From Nitrospira sp. (GTDB lineage Bacteria; Nitrospirota; Nitrospiria; Nitrospirales; Nitrospiraceae), in contig JAURZE010000022.1 of assembly GCA_030653545.1 (NCBI GenBank), positions 186,001 to 250,000 of the forward strand: DNA of 64,000 bases, given 5' to 3'. Positions 35,131 to 43,635 of this stretch are shown in pieces (the stretch's first letter is position 1; every line of letters starts with the position of its first letter). Position numbers and translations under genes: made by a program. A model generated the notes under the pieces. That model searched no databases, was not told the DNA's origin, and saw only the letters and a list, made by a program, of their open reading frames with translations.

Positions 35131-37287
35131 ATGAAACAGATTTTACAAAATCTTGCATCCGGCGAAACCAACCTCGCTGACATTCCTAGCCCTAAGGTCA
35201 GGGAGGGTCACCTTCTGATCCAAACCTCACGATCACTGGTGTCAGCAGGTACCGAGCGCATGCTGGTGGATTTTGGCAAGGCCAACTTCATCGAGAAAGC
35301 TCGTCAGCAACCTGAGAAAGTTCGAATGGTGCTGGACAAGGTGAAAACTGACGGGATCATGCCCACGCTGGAAGCGGTCCGGAACAAACTTGATCAACCA
35401 CTGCCTATGGGCTACTGCAATGTTGGCACGGTGCTCGAGGTGGGAGCCGGGGTCACGGGATTCTCCATGGGCGACCGGGTGGCATCCAACGGCAAACACG
35501 CGGAAGTTGTCTGCATCCCCAAGAATCTTTGCGCCAAAATCCCGGACGCCGTGAGCGATGAAGCCGCCGCGTTTACCGTGATCGGAGCGATCGGATTGCA
35601 GGGGATTCGCCTGGTTCAACCCACACTGGGCGAAACAGTCGTGGTGACCGGCCTCGGATTAATCGGATTGATGACGGTGCAGCTTCTCCGGGCGCATGGC
35701 TGCCGGGTGCTCGGGTTAGACTACGATACCAGCAAACTCGACCTGGCAAGGAAACTCGGAGCAGAAACAGTAGACCTCAACCAGAATGCCGATCCCGTCA
35801 TGGCCGCGATGGCCTTCTCTCGCGGCCGTGGTGTGGATGCGGTGATCATCACGGCCTCCACGAAGAGCAATGAGCCGGTCCATCAGGCGGCGCTGATGTG
35901 TCGCAAGCGGGGACGGATCGTGCTCATTGGAGTCACAGGCCTAGAGCTCTCGCGCGCCGACTTCTACGAAAAAGAACTCAGCTTCCAGGTGTCCTGCTCA
36001 TACGGGCCGGGGCGATACGATACCCGCTACGAGGACGAGGGCCAGGATTATCCCTTCGGCCTCGTTCGCTGGACAGAGCAACGAAACTTCGAGGCAGTTC
36101 TCGACATGCTGGCAGATGACCGCCTGGAGACCGAACCGCTCATCTCCCATCGCATTCCGTTCGATCAGGCCGTCACTGCTTATGACCTTATTTCAAGCCG
36201 AGCCCCCTCGCTTGGAATCATCCTGCAATATCCCGAATCCGACAAGGCTTCCCAGCCTCGACTATTGGCCCGTACCATCCAGCTTTCGGAGACGACACCA
36301 TCTGGCCGCCATCCCGGCGCACCGGTCGTGGGCTGTATCGGAGCAGGCAATTATGCGACACAAGTCCTGCTACCGGCCTTCACAAGCACCGGGGCCATTC
36401 TGAAATCGGTCGTGAGCAGTACCGGAGTCAGCGCCGCTCACGCCGGGCGCAAATTCGGATTTGCGGAGGTTTCAAGCGACAGCAAGAGTGTGATCGAGAG
36501 CCCTGATATCACGACAATTGTGATCGCGACCAGACATGACAGCCATGCGAAGCTTGCCTGCGCGGCGCTGAAAGCCGGCAAACATGTCTTTGTCGAGAAA
36601 CCTCTGGCCATTACGCGCGAAGAATTGGAAACAATCATACAAACCTATGAGGCGGCATGCCTGAAGAAGGAAGGAACACCTCCTCTCTTAATGGTCGGAT
36701 TCAACCGCCGCTTTGCTCCCCAGATCCAGAAAGTGAAACGCCTGCTCAATGGAGTCAGCGACCCAAAAACATTTGTCATGACGGTCAATGCAGGCAATAT
36801 TCCCACCGAACACTGGACCCAGGACCGGATGATTGGCGGAGGGCGAATCATCGGCGAAGGTTGCCACTTCGTGGATCTGCTTCGTTTCCTGGCAGGATCT
36901 CCGATTGTTTCCGTTCAGGCCATGATGATGGGAGCTGCTGCTAGAGGAACGAGTCGGGACGATAAGGCAACGTTCACGATTGAATTCGCAGACGGGTCAT
37001 TCGGAACCGTCCATTATCTCGCGAACGGGCATAAGTCGTTTCCAAAGGAACGTCTCGAAGTCTTCTGCGGTGGCCGGATACTCCAACTGGATAACTTCCG
37101 TAAGCTTCAGGGCTACGGATGGCCCGGCTTCAAAAAGATGAACCTCTGGCAACAGGATAAGGGGAATGCGGCCTGTGCCGCCGCTTTCATTCAAGCGATT
37201 CGGGAGGGAACTCCCTCGCCGATTCCATTCCATGAACTCGTGGAGGTGTCGCGCGCCACCTTCGATATCATGGACTCTCTGGCATAA
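35131..37287 (+). CDS. Two-domain oxidoreductase: zinc-type dehydrogenase plus Gfo/Idh/MocA
   Basis: About 718 residues. The first half is a medium-chain alcohol-dehydrogenase-like domain (YCNVGTVLEVGAGVTGFSMGDRVASNG; NAD site VVVTGLGLIGLMTVQLLRAHG). The second half, from about residue 395, is a Gfo/Idh/MocA dehydrogenase (VVGCIGAGNYATQVLLPAF; HVFVEKPLAIT with the conserved EKP motif). Such fusions accompany heparinase-like genes in polysaccharide clusters. They presumably oxidise a nucleotide sugar or reshape uronic acids. The ATG at 35131 was chosen since upstream codons are poorly conserved in composition. The gene restores the GC-rich codon use of the rest of the window. heparinase follows 14 bp later. 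Confidence 0.87.
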   Translation: MKQILQNLASGETNLADIPSPKVREGHLLIQTSRSLVSAGTERMLVDFGKANFIEKARQQPEKVRMVLDKVKTDGIMPTLEAVRNKLDQPLPMGYCNVGTVLEVGAGVTGFSMGDRVASNGKHAEVVCIPKNLCAKIPDAVSDEAAAFTVIGAIGLQGIRLVQPTLGETVVVTGLGLIGLMTVQLLRAHGCRVLGLDYDTSKLDLARKLGAETVDLNQNADPVMAAMAFSRGRGVDAVIITASTKSNEPVHQAALMCRKRGRIVLIGVTGLELSRADFYEKELSFQVSCSYGPGRYDTRYEDEGQDYPFGLVRWTEQRNFEAVLDMLADDRLETEPLISHRIPFDQAVTAYDLISSRAPSLGIILQYPESDKASQPRLLARTIQLSETTPSGRHPGAPVVGCIGAGNYATQVLLPAFTSTGAILKSVVSSTGVSAAHAGRKFGFAEVSSDSKSVIESPDITTIVIATRHDSHAKLACAALKAGKHVFVEKPLAITREELETIIQTYEAACLKKEGTPPLLMVGFNRRFAPQIQKVKRLLNGVSDPKTFVMTVNAGNIPTEHWTQDRMIGGGRIIGEGCHFVDLLRFLAGSPIVSVQAMMMGAAARGTSRDDKATFTIEFADGSFGTVHYLANGHKSFPKERLEVFCGGRILQLDNFRKLQGYGWPGFKKMNLWQQDKGNAACAAAFIQAIREGTPSPIPFHELVEVSRATFDIMDSLA

Positions 37288-37301
37288 GCTCCACACAGCC
37301 C

Positions 37302-39038
37302 ATGAATCGGCTACTCCTATACGCGAGGACGGTAAAGCATCTTCGCTCCTCACAGATGCTGTATTTCGTCCGGCGACGACTGCTTCCCTCTCACGCATCA
37401 CTCCGCACAGCCTCAGACCTTCGACTTCGTCCAGGCATCCATATGGCGACAGCTATCCATCCCGATGCCCCCATGCAATCTGATTCACATTTTAGCTTCC
37501 TCGGGCGTTCACAACAGTTTGAGTCTGGGAAACTCGGGTGGGCCGGCAAGGACATGCCGAAGCTTTGGCGATACAACCTGCACTATTTCGACTATCTCCA
37601 GCACCCTCAGCGTTCAATCGCAAATAAGTCTCACCTGATCTCTGATTGGATCGCGCACAATCCGCAAGGAACGGTAGACGCCTGGGAGCCCTACACAGCC
37701 TCACTGAGAATCGTGAACTGGGTCAAATTCTTTCTGTCACTGTCTACGACTTCTCTTGACCGGAATCATTTAGAGGAGGGAGGCACAAAAGGGGAGTTTC
37801 CTGCAGGGCTGAACCCCGAATGGCTCAGAAGTCTTTACCAGCAAGCGCTGTGGCTTGAGCAGAACATCGAATATCACATCCTGGCCAATCACTATCTCAA
37901 GAATAGCGTGGCGCTGTTCTTTGCCGGGGCCTATTTCCAGGGAGTGGATGCTGACAGGTGGCTCAAGAAAGGGGTGCAGATCCTGCGCGAGGAATTGGAC
38001 GAACAGTTCCTTGCAGACGGCGGGCACTTCGAGCGAAGCCCGATGTACCATTCGATATGCGTGACGGATTATCTCGACGTGTTGAATCTCGCCCGCAACT
38101 CACAGGGAGTGCTATCCCCGGAGGATCAGGCCAGATTCGCAGAGAGAATGACAAGCAGCCTCGATTTTCTAAGCGACATGTGTTTACCCGACAAGGAGAT
38201 TGCTCTTTTCAACGATTCCGCTTTCGGAATCGCCCCAACTCCCAAACACATCTTCGACTATGCCAAGAAGGTGATCGGGTATGAGCCGCCCGTGAGACAT
38301 TCAGGCCTGACTATTCATAGCCACGCAGCGAGCGGCTACTTTGTCTGCCACAACGATCAGGACGCGATCATCATCGACGGCGGATCCATTGGCCCTGACT
38401 ATCAACCGGGACACGCGCACTGCGATACCCTCAGTTTTGAATTGGCTATCGAGGGGCGGCGAGTCATCGTCGATAGCGGTGTCCACGACTACGAACCAAG
38501 CCGGGAACGCGCCTATGCCCGGAGCACCAAAGCCCACAATACGGTCGTGGTCGACGGGGGGGAACAATCGGAAATCTGGGGAGTCTTTCGCGTGGCACGG
38601 AGGGCCAGGCCGCTTGACGCCCGGATCGAGCGGCGGCCTGATGGATCAGTTTGGTTCACCGGCGCTCACGATGGGTACACGAGGCTTAAGGGAAGGCCGA
38701 TCCACACGCGAAGCATCGCATATGATGGGAAAGAAACCTGGATTATTGAAGACCGGCTTGAAGGAAGCGGAGCTCACCGGATGGAAAGCTACTTGCATAT
38801 CCACCCGGACTATCATGTTGAGAAGAATGGGGCCTCCTTTCACATCACTGAAGCAAACGGGAAGACTATTGCGATGATAGAGCCTGCGGAAGCTAACCCG
38901 GTGAAGATCGAAAGGGGATCATATTTCCCGGAATTCGGTCGGAAATATGAAAACGATGTGATGGTTTTCTGCTGTGCAGGAGTCGCTCCTCTCCGTCTCA
39001 GCTACCGTATCGCCAAGAAAACGGCCCTCAATCAATAG
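37302..39038 (+). CDS. Heparinase II/III-family polysaccharide lyase-like protein
   Basis: 578 residues. An N-terminal alpha/alpha toroid (about 60-330) has LWRYNLHYFDYL, WEPYTASLRIVNWVKFF, LEQNIEYHILANHYLKN (catalytic-region Asn/His) and SPMYHSICVTDYLDVL. The C-terminal beta-sandwich has QPGHAHCDTLSFELAIEGRRVIVDSGVHDYE and ARSTKAHNTVVVDGGEQSEIWG, the heparinase II/III signature. It has no signal peptide, as in many EPS-locus members, which may act as cytoplasmic or assembly-linked enzymes. It lies in one operon with the two-domain dehydrogenase and the next glycosyltransferase. Confidence 0.88.
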   Translation: MNRLLLYARTVKHLRSSQMLYFVRRRLLPSHASLRTASDLRLRPGIHMATAIHPDAPMQSDSHFSFLGRSQQFESGKLGWAGKDMPKLWRYNLHYFDYLQHPQRSIANKSHLISDWIAHNPQGTVDAWEPYTASLRIVNWVKFFLSLSTTSLDRNHLEEGGTKGEFPAGLNPEWLRSLYQQALWLEQNIEYHILANHYLKNSVALFFAGAYFQGVDADRWLKKGVQILREELDEQFLADGGHFERSPMYHSICVTDYLDVLNLARNSQGVLSPEDQARFAERMTSSLDFLSDMCLPDKEIALFNDSAFGIAPTPKHIFDYAKKVIGYEPPVRHSGLTIHSHAASGYFVCHNDQDAIIIDGGSIGPDYQPGHAHCDTLSFELAIEGRRVIVDSGVHDYEPSRERAYARSTKAHNTVVVDGGEQSEIWGVFRVARRARPLDARIERRPDGSVWFTGAHDGYTRLKGRPIHTRSIAYDGKETWIIEDRLEGSGAHRMESYLHIHPDYHVEKNGASFHITEANGKTIAMIEPAEANPVKIERGSYFPEFGRKYENDVMVFCCAGVAPLRLSYRIAKKTALNQ

Positions 39039-39052
39039 GACAACGATCCCCT

Positions 39053-40282
39053 ATGCGAATTCTGTTTCTTTCACATTACTTTCCTCCTGAAGTGAACGCG
39101 CCGGCCTCCCGCACCTACGAACACTGCAAACAGTGGGTCAAAGACGGGCACGAGGTCACGGTCGTGACCTGCGCGCCGAACCATCCGCGCGGGACGGTCT
39201 ATGAAGGCTATCGTAACAAATTCTTCCAGCGGGAAAACCGTGACGGCATTCAGGTCGTGCGGGTTTGGACCTATGTCACTCCCAATGAAGGATTTCTGAA
39301 GCGGACGCTGAATTATCTTTCGTATATGGCAGCCGCGATATTCGTGGCACCGTTTCTCTCACAGTGTGACGTCGTGCTCTCCACATCCCCCCAGTTTTTT
39401 AACGGACTGGCAGGCTATCTCGTCAGCCGCATGAAGCGAGCCCCCTGGATTCTGGAGATTCGCGACCTGTGGCCGGAATCGATCGTCGCCGTAGGCGCCA
39501 TCACCAATCGCCCGATCATCCGCTTCCTTGAGGGCCTTGAACTCTTTGCTTATCGCAAAGCGGATCACCTGGTCGTCGTCACCGACGCCTTTAAGACCCA
39601 CATGCTGACCAGAGGAATCCCGGAGCAGAAGGTGACGGTAGTCAAGAATGGCGTGGACTTTTCCCTCTACAAAAAGCCGTTGGCAGATTCCTCAGAACTG
39701 TCCAGGCAATTGAGGCTCGAAGGAAAGTTCGTCGCCTCATACGTCGGCACTCATGGCATGGCGCATCATCTGGAAACGGTCTTGGAGGCCGCCCAGATAT
39801 TAGCCGAATGGAAGGACCTCGTCTTTCTGCTTGTCGGAGATGGCGCAGAACGAAACCGCCTTCTTGCCATGCGGGATGAGATGAAGCTTCAGAATGTGGT
39901 CATGCTCGATCAGCAGCCGAAAGAGCGCATGCCGGACTTGTGGTCTCTGTCGAGCGTGAGCCTTGTCCTTCTCAAGAAATCCGACCTCTTCAAAACGGTC
40001 ATTCCCTCTAAGATCTTCGAGAGCATGGCGATGGAGAAACCCATCATCCTAGGAGTTGAAGGGGAGAGCGCCGAACTCGTGATGTCATCAGGCGGGGGAG
40101 TCTGTATCGAACCGGAGAACGGGAAAGCCCTCGCGGACCAGGTCTTGAAACTGTCTCAAGATCCCGCGCGATGTCGCGCACTCGGCACAAGCGGCAGGCA
40201 CTCTGTGCTGGCGCATTTCGACCGCCAGGTCCTGGCGAGGAAGCTGACCGATGTCATGCAACGAGTCGTGAGCAAGGATTGA
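39053..40282 (+). CDS. Glycosyltransferase family 4, WbuB-like
   Basis: 409 residues. The start ILFLSHYFPPEVNAPASRTYEHCKQWVKDGHEVTVVT and the segment RAPWILEIRDLWPESIVAVGA are typical of WbuB/fucosamine-type transferases. A membrane-associating hydrophobic stretch lies near residues 88-102. The donor domain has YVGTHGMAHHLETVLEAA, LLVGDGAERNRL and PSKIFESMAMEKPIILGVEGESAELV. Acceptor and donor are unknown; with WecB and Fcl upstream, an N-acetyl-hexosamine or 6-deoxy sugar is plausible. Confidence 0.9.
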   Translation: MRILFLSHYFPPEVNAPASRTYEHCKQWVKDGHEVTVVTCAPNHPRGTVYEGYRNKFFQRENRDGIQVVRVWTYVTPNEGFLKRTLNYLSYMAAAIFVAPFLSQCDVVLSTSPQFFNGLAGYLVSRMKRAPWILEIRDLWPESIVAVGAITNRPIIRFLEGLELFAYRKADHLVVVTDAFKTHMLTRGIPEQKVTVVKNGVDFSLYKKPLADSSELSRQLRLEGKFVASYVGTHGMAHHLETVLEAAQILAEWKDLVFLLVGDGAERNRLLAMRDEMKLQNVVMLDQQPKERMPDLWSLSSVSLVLLKKSDLFKTVIPSKIFESMAMEKPIILGVEGESAELVMSSGGGVCIEPENGKALADQVLKLSQDPARCRALGTSGRHSVLAHFDRQVLARKLTDVMQRVVSKD

Positions 40283-40617
40283 GCTGGGAAGAACGTTGAG
40301 GGCTGATGTTCCACATTTTATAGTCTGTGCTCTTTACCTTTCCTCCGGTCTCTAGCCTCACACTTCCCCCCAATACACGTATTTCGCTAGACTAAGTTTT
40401 TTCTTGCATAGACCGGTTTAATGTCATAAGGTTTTTAAGAACGTCGTGGAAGTGAGCTGCTTTATCCTCTGCACGGGTTTCCGGCTTCTTCGTTCGGCAG
40501 TAAAAAACTACATAGCTGAACTCTCTCCTCAGATACCCCAACCGGCATCTGCGGAGAAGCCGTTTCAGCTAAGAATTGTTATGTCAGTGAACCACAACTG
40601 AAGTATGGAGGTGTCTT
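40283..40617. other. Gap with repeat remnant and PEP-CTERM gene leader
   Basis: 335 bp. A weak copy of the short-repeat family (GTTGAGGGCTGATG near 40294 and CCTCCGGTCTCTAGCCTCACAC near 40341) is followed by a leader with GGAGG just before the VPLPA-CTERM gene. I found no sigma-54 site of the quality seen at 42502. Confidence 0.4.
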
Positions 40618-41268
40618 ATGAAGCAAATTAGTATGCGAATCGGATTGGGAGTTATCTTGTGCGGCTTGCTCGCCAGCCCGGCCACGGCAGCGCTCATCAC
40701 GTACAACTTCACCGGCGATGTGGGTCACGTCCACTCTCAATTGTCGTCATCGTTCAGCACAAGCTCGAGTCCAACAGCGATGTCTGGGTTTGTGACGCTT
40801 AACACAGCCGACACAAATCTCAACACCAAGGTGGGCAACTATACCGTCACCAATTTCAACGTGACCATCGGCGGCTACACTGCGACCATGGGAACATCCG
40901 GTCTGGTCGAGATCAAGGATGGGACACCAGGTCTTGATAGAGTGACTGGGACCATCAATGCACCTAATGGCCCTATTGTGAATTTCTTAGCACCAAGACT
41001 ATTCGACGTTCAGTTGCGTGGACCGGCCAACACATTCAGCGGCGACGCCTTGCCGACTACCGCGCCGAGCATTTCAGCCTTTACCAACTTCAACCGCTGG
41101 CGCCTGGTCTTTGGTCCTGGCGATGGGAAAGTGGTTCGTGGAACACTGACTTCCCTAACGGCGGTGCCGTTGCCGGCGGCGGTCATTCTGTTCGGCGCAG
41201 GTCTCGTCGCCTTGGCCGGTCTCGGAGCGGGGAGCTGGCGGCAGCGGAATACCAGACTCATCGCCTAA
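40618..41268 (+). CDS. VPLPA-CTERM sorted protein
   Basis: 216 residues. A signal peptide (about 1-24, LGVILCGLLASPATA) precedes a Ser/Thr-rich beta domain beginning ALITYNFTGDV. The C-terminal sorting signal has VPLPAA, a hydrophobic helix (VILFGAGLVALAGLGAG) and a basic tail (WRQRNTR). In this class the exosortase is thought to cleave near the VPLPA motif and release or attach the protein at the surface or matrix. It is paralogous to the protein at 42567. A hairpin terminator follows. GGAGG lies 8 bp before the ATG. Confidence 0.9.
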   Translation: MKQISMRIGLGVILCGLLASPATAALITYNFTGDVGHVHSQLSSSFSTSSSPTAMSGFVTLNTADTNLNTKVGNYTVTNFNVTIGGYTATMGTSGLVEIKDGTPGLDRVTGTINAPNGPIVNFLAPRLFDVQLRGPANTFSGDALPTTAPSISAFTNFNRWRLVFGPGDGKVVRGTLTSLTAVPLPAAVILFGAGLVALAGLGAGSWRQRNTRLIA

Positions 41269-41290
41269 GTGACATCGGAATAGGCTTCAT

Positions 41291-41327
41291 AGAACAGCCG
41301 GCGCGAAAGCGCCGGCTGTTCTGTTTT
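41291..41327 (+). terminator. Terminator after the first VPLPA-CTERM gene
   Basis: A perfect 14-bp stem (AGAACAGCCGGCGC, loop GAAA, complement to 41322) followed by GTTTT. Confidence 0.9.
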
Positions 41328-41363
41328 GCGCCCCCTCATCTCACCGCAAATGTGCATATCCAT

Positions 41364-41452
41364 TACCGATCTGCGTACATTCTGTGCCGGTTGTGACTTG
41401 ATTCAGGATTGAACCCTCCTCGTAGGTTCCTGCGCACAACCATCCCAAGCGG
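41364..41452. repeat. Left copy of 89-bp direct repeat flanking vapBC
   Basis: Runs from TACCGATCTGCGTACATTCT through GAACCCTCCTCGTAGG to CAAGCGG. The right copy is at 42366-42454, with only scattered differences. Confidence 0.8.
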
Positions 41453-41532
41453 TCCGACCTTAGCCTTAATCTCAACCTTCCCATTCAGGAAAATGGCAAG
41501 TGAGGTTGGGAGCGCTTCTCAATCATTCTGAC

Positions 41533-41946
41533 TTAGGATGTGCGGAGATACTTGGTCCAATCGAGGGTCTGCAACCGGAGAGTCGGTTTCATCGCCTCGA
41601 AGTCAGCATCGCAGTGAATCAAGGTCACCTCGTGTTTCATCGCGGTCGTCGCGATCAGACAATCTGCTGCTGAAGGAGACACGCCGTGCCTTCTGAGACT
41701 CCCAGCCAGGTCCCACGCAATCTCCCACCACTCCGGGTTGAAAGGGAGCCGTGGCACCGGAGCAAACCATTGGAGGAGAGTAGAGGGCTGCTGGGACTTG
41801 ACCAGCCCTGTCATCAGTTCAAGAAGGATCCACTCCGTGACGGCCGTCTGTCCCTCGATGATTAACGGTTTAAGTCTGGCCTGGATCTCGGCGTTCCCCG
41901 CCGGACGAAGCGCATGGATCCAGATAGAACTGTCAACGAGATACAT
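41533..41946 (-). CDS. vapC: VapC-type PIN-domain toxin
   Basis: 137 residues, a complete PIN domain. The catalytic acids are visible as MYLVDSSIWI (Asp5), TEWILLELM (Glu), SAADCLIATTAM (Asp) and HCDADFEAM (Asp). It is a site-specific RNase, usually against tRNA or rRNA. It overlaps the vapB stop by 14 bp, giving a standard antitoxin-first operon. Unlike the modules at 22-25 kb this one looks intact. It is inserted between two VPLPA-CTERM genes. Confidence 0.92.
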   Translation of the reverse strand: MYLVDSSIWIHALRPAGNAEIQARLKPLIIEGQTAVTEWILLELMTGLVKSQQPSTLLQWFAPVPRLPFNPEWWEIAWDLAGSLRRHGVSPSAADCLIATTAMKHEVTLIHCDADFEAMKPTLRLQTLDWTKYLRTS

Positions 41947-42154
41947 GGGAAGGTCGTTTATGCCGTTGGGAGCGGAGTTGGCCGGGCGTCAGGTCGAGTG
42001 GAATGGTGCCCAGCGCATTGGCTAGCTTCTCCAGCTGGCTGCGCTGAATGACCGTGCGCAGGCTCGCCTCCACCGTGCCTTTGATCGTGTCTGTGCCTAG
42101 CATCTTCTGTGCTTCACGTAAGAGTTTCTGATCAATCTCAACCGTTGTCTTCAT
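41933..42154 (-). CDS. vapB: VapB-type antitoxin (ribbon-helix-helix)
   Basis: About 73 residues: MKTTVEIDQKLLREAQKMLGTDTIKGTVEASLRTVI is a ribbon-helix-helix DNA-binding domain. A C-terminal tail follows (ALGTIPLDLTPGQLRSQR). The ATG at 42154 is 8 bp from GGAGG; a longer frame 17 codons upstream has no such site. It would repress its own promoter and neutralise VapC. Confidence 0.88.
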   Translation of the reverse strand: MKTTVEIDQKLLREAQKMLGTDTIKGTVEASLRTVIQRSQLEKLANALGTIPLDLTPGQLRSQRHKRPSHVSR

Positions 42155-42365
42155 ATCGACGTCCCTCCGTTCCCAGGCGAAGACTGCCCATACAATACCC
42201 TTCACCTATATGGGTGTCAATTGAAGAAACACCCATATCGTAGCATCATGGTATCTGAAATTGGGCAAGAGACGGGGGCACAGAATTCCCGGCAAGCCAT
42301 CCATCTCGCCCGTCACGGTGAATTGAGGGACATCGAAGGAAAACACTGTACCTATACTTATCTAC

Positions 42366-42454
42366 TACCGATCTGCGTACATTCTGTGCCGGTTGTTGCC
42401 CGATTCAGAATTGAACCCTCCTCGTAGGCTTCTGCACACAACGGTTCCAAGCGG
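42366..42454. repeat. Right copy of 89-bp direct repeat
   Basis: Matches 41364-41452 over its length. It lies about 110 bp before the second VPLPA-CTERM gene. The copies are about 1,000 bp apart and enclose vapBC. Confidence 0.8.
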
Positions 42455-42501
42455 CTCATTTTCACCCTCTGCATTTCCAATACGTTAGCTCCTTCCAGCC
42501 A

Positions 42502-42517
42502 TGGCCTGGCTCTTGCT
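42502..42517 (+). promoter_or_regulatory. Candidate sigma-54 promoter of the second VPLPA-CTERM gene
   Basis: TGGCCTGGCTCTTGCT has GG and GC separated by ten bases and a TTGCT -12 element. It lies 50 bp before the ATG at 42567 and resembles the sites at 18588 and 24912. Control of PEP-CTERM genes by RpoN with PrsK/PrsR is established in other bacteria. Confidence 0.62.
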
Positions 42518-42566
42518 GAACCCCCTGGCTGTGCGCATGTACCACCTCTACAAGGAGTCTGACTTT

Positions 42567-43247
42567 ATGCAGAAGAACAAACAGTCGACGATCAAAGGGC
42601 TTTTCCTGCCGGCGATCGCGCTGTGTTCCCTGGTCCTATCAGGGAACGTGGCCCAAGCAGCGCTGGTGAGCTATTCCTTCACAGGAGGAGTCAGCAGCAT
42701 CAGCGGAGCGCTGCTCTCGCCCACGATGAACCTGACTTCACCCGTGACGGGGTCGTTCGAATTCGACAGTGCCACGGGCGGGGTAGGCGGCAATTATCCC
42801 GGCGCCGTGAAAGCTATGACTGTCGCCATCGGCGGCTATAGCTCGTCGTTCGCCCCCGGAGCCAATGCTGTCACCATTTCTCAGAACGGCAATCTGGGCG
42901 GCGGACTCACCGGAGACCGTTGGAAGCTGGTGACTGCGGCGATGGGCCTGCCGGTGAATGGCTACACCCCGCTCAGCTTCGATCTCCATCTGGATCGGGA
43001 AGGCGGCGGGTTGTTCGGCAATACCACCCTGCAAAATCCGCCGAGCTTGAGCTCCCTCACGGCCACCAGATGGCGCCTCATCTTTGAGAACGCCGACGGG
43101 CACATCGTGACGGTGCGCGGTGCGATCAACAGCCTGACCGCCGTGCCGTTGCCGGCCGCCGTGTTCCTCTTTGGAGCAGGGCTCATCTCGCTGGTCGGTC
43201 TCGGCGCAGGAGGCTTGAGAAACCTCCGCGGCACTCAGCAGGCCTAG
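42567..43247 (+). CDS. VPLPA-CTERM sorted protein, paralogue
   Basis: 226 residues from the ATG at 42567 (AAGGAG 10 bp upstream); the frame extends further up but through the promoter. A signal peptide covers about 1-32 (LPAIALCSLVLSGNVAQA), then ALVSYSFTGGVSSISGALL, parallel to ALITYNFTGDV in the other protein. The shared C-terminal block has TRWRLIFENADGHIVTVRGAI, SLTAVPLPAA, a hydrophobic helix and a basic tail. It is a likely exosortase substrate that reaches the surface matrix. A terminator hairpin follows. Confidence 0.9.
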   Translation: MQKNKQSTIKGLFLPAIALCSLVLSGNVAQAALVSYSFTGGVSSISGALLSPTMNLTSPVTGSFEFDSATGGVGGNYPGAVKAMTVAIGGYSSSFAPGANAVTISQNGNLGGGLTGDRWKLVTAAMGLPVNGYTPLSFDLHLDREGGGLFGNTTLQNPPSLSSLTATRWRLIFENADGHIVTVRGAINSLTAVPLPAAVFLFGAGLISLVGLGAGGLRNLRGTQQA

Positions 43248-43271
43248 GCTCATCGCCATGAGCACAGACAT

Positions 43272-43311
43272 GGGCTTGGCGCCCCGTCACAGGGACACGC
43301 CAAGCCCTTTG
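43272..43311 (+). terminator. Terminator after the second VPLPA-CTERM gene
   Basis: A 10-bp perfect stem, GGGCTTGGCG (43272-43281) with its complement at 43298-43307, a 16-nt loop, then TTTG. Confidence 0.75.
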
Positions 43312-43321
43312 TCTATCCGAA

Positions 43322-43442
43322 GTCGGTTTGAGGCTAGAAGCGTGAGGAACGTTAGAGGCGGATGGCTGGAGGCGTGAAGAAAAGTTGGAGGGCCCACTGC
43401 AGGTGATTCAAACCTCAGACCTCCAACCGCCGCCCTCCAACA
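43322..43442. repeat. Purine-rich short repeat before the exosortase gene
   Basis: The left arm has GTTTGAGGCTAGAAGCGTGAGG and TTAGAGGCGG units; the right arm has CAAACCTCAGACCTCCAACC. The remaining 43443-43635 shows no clear promoter match. Confidence 0.6.
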
Positions 43443-43635
43443 AGCTCGGCCGCGATAAATGATTGCATATACTCAGCGCCGATTGATGGTCAAAATAGAT
43501 CACAGTTGGGAAACTACGTACATGCCCTCTGAAATTCTACTAAGAAGGTTGCCTTACAACAGTCAATCTGGTATCCAGATAGATATCCTCTACGCGGTCA
43601 CTCTGCTGTAGATCCATCACATCGGGCGCATCGTT

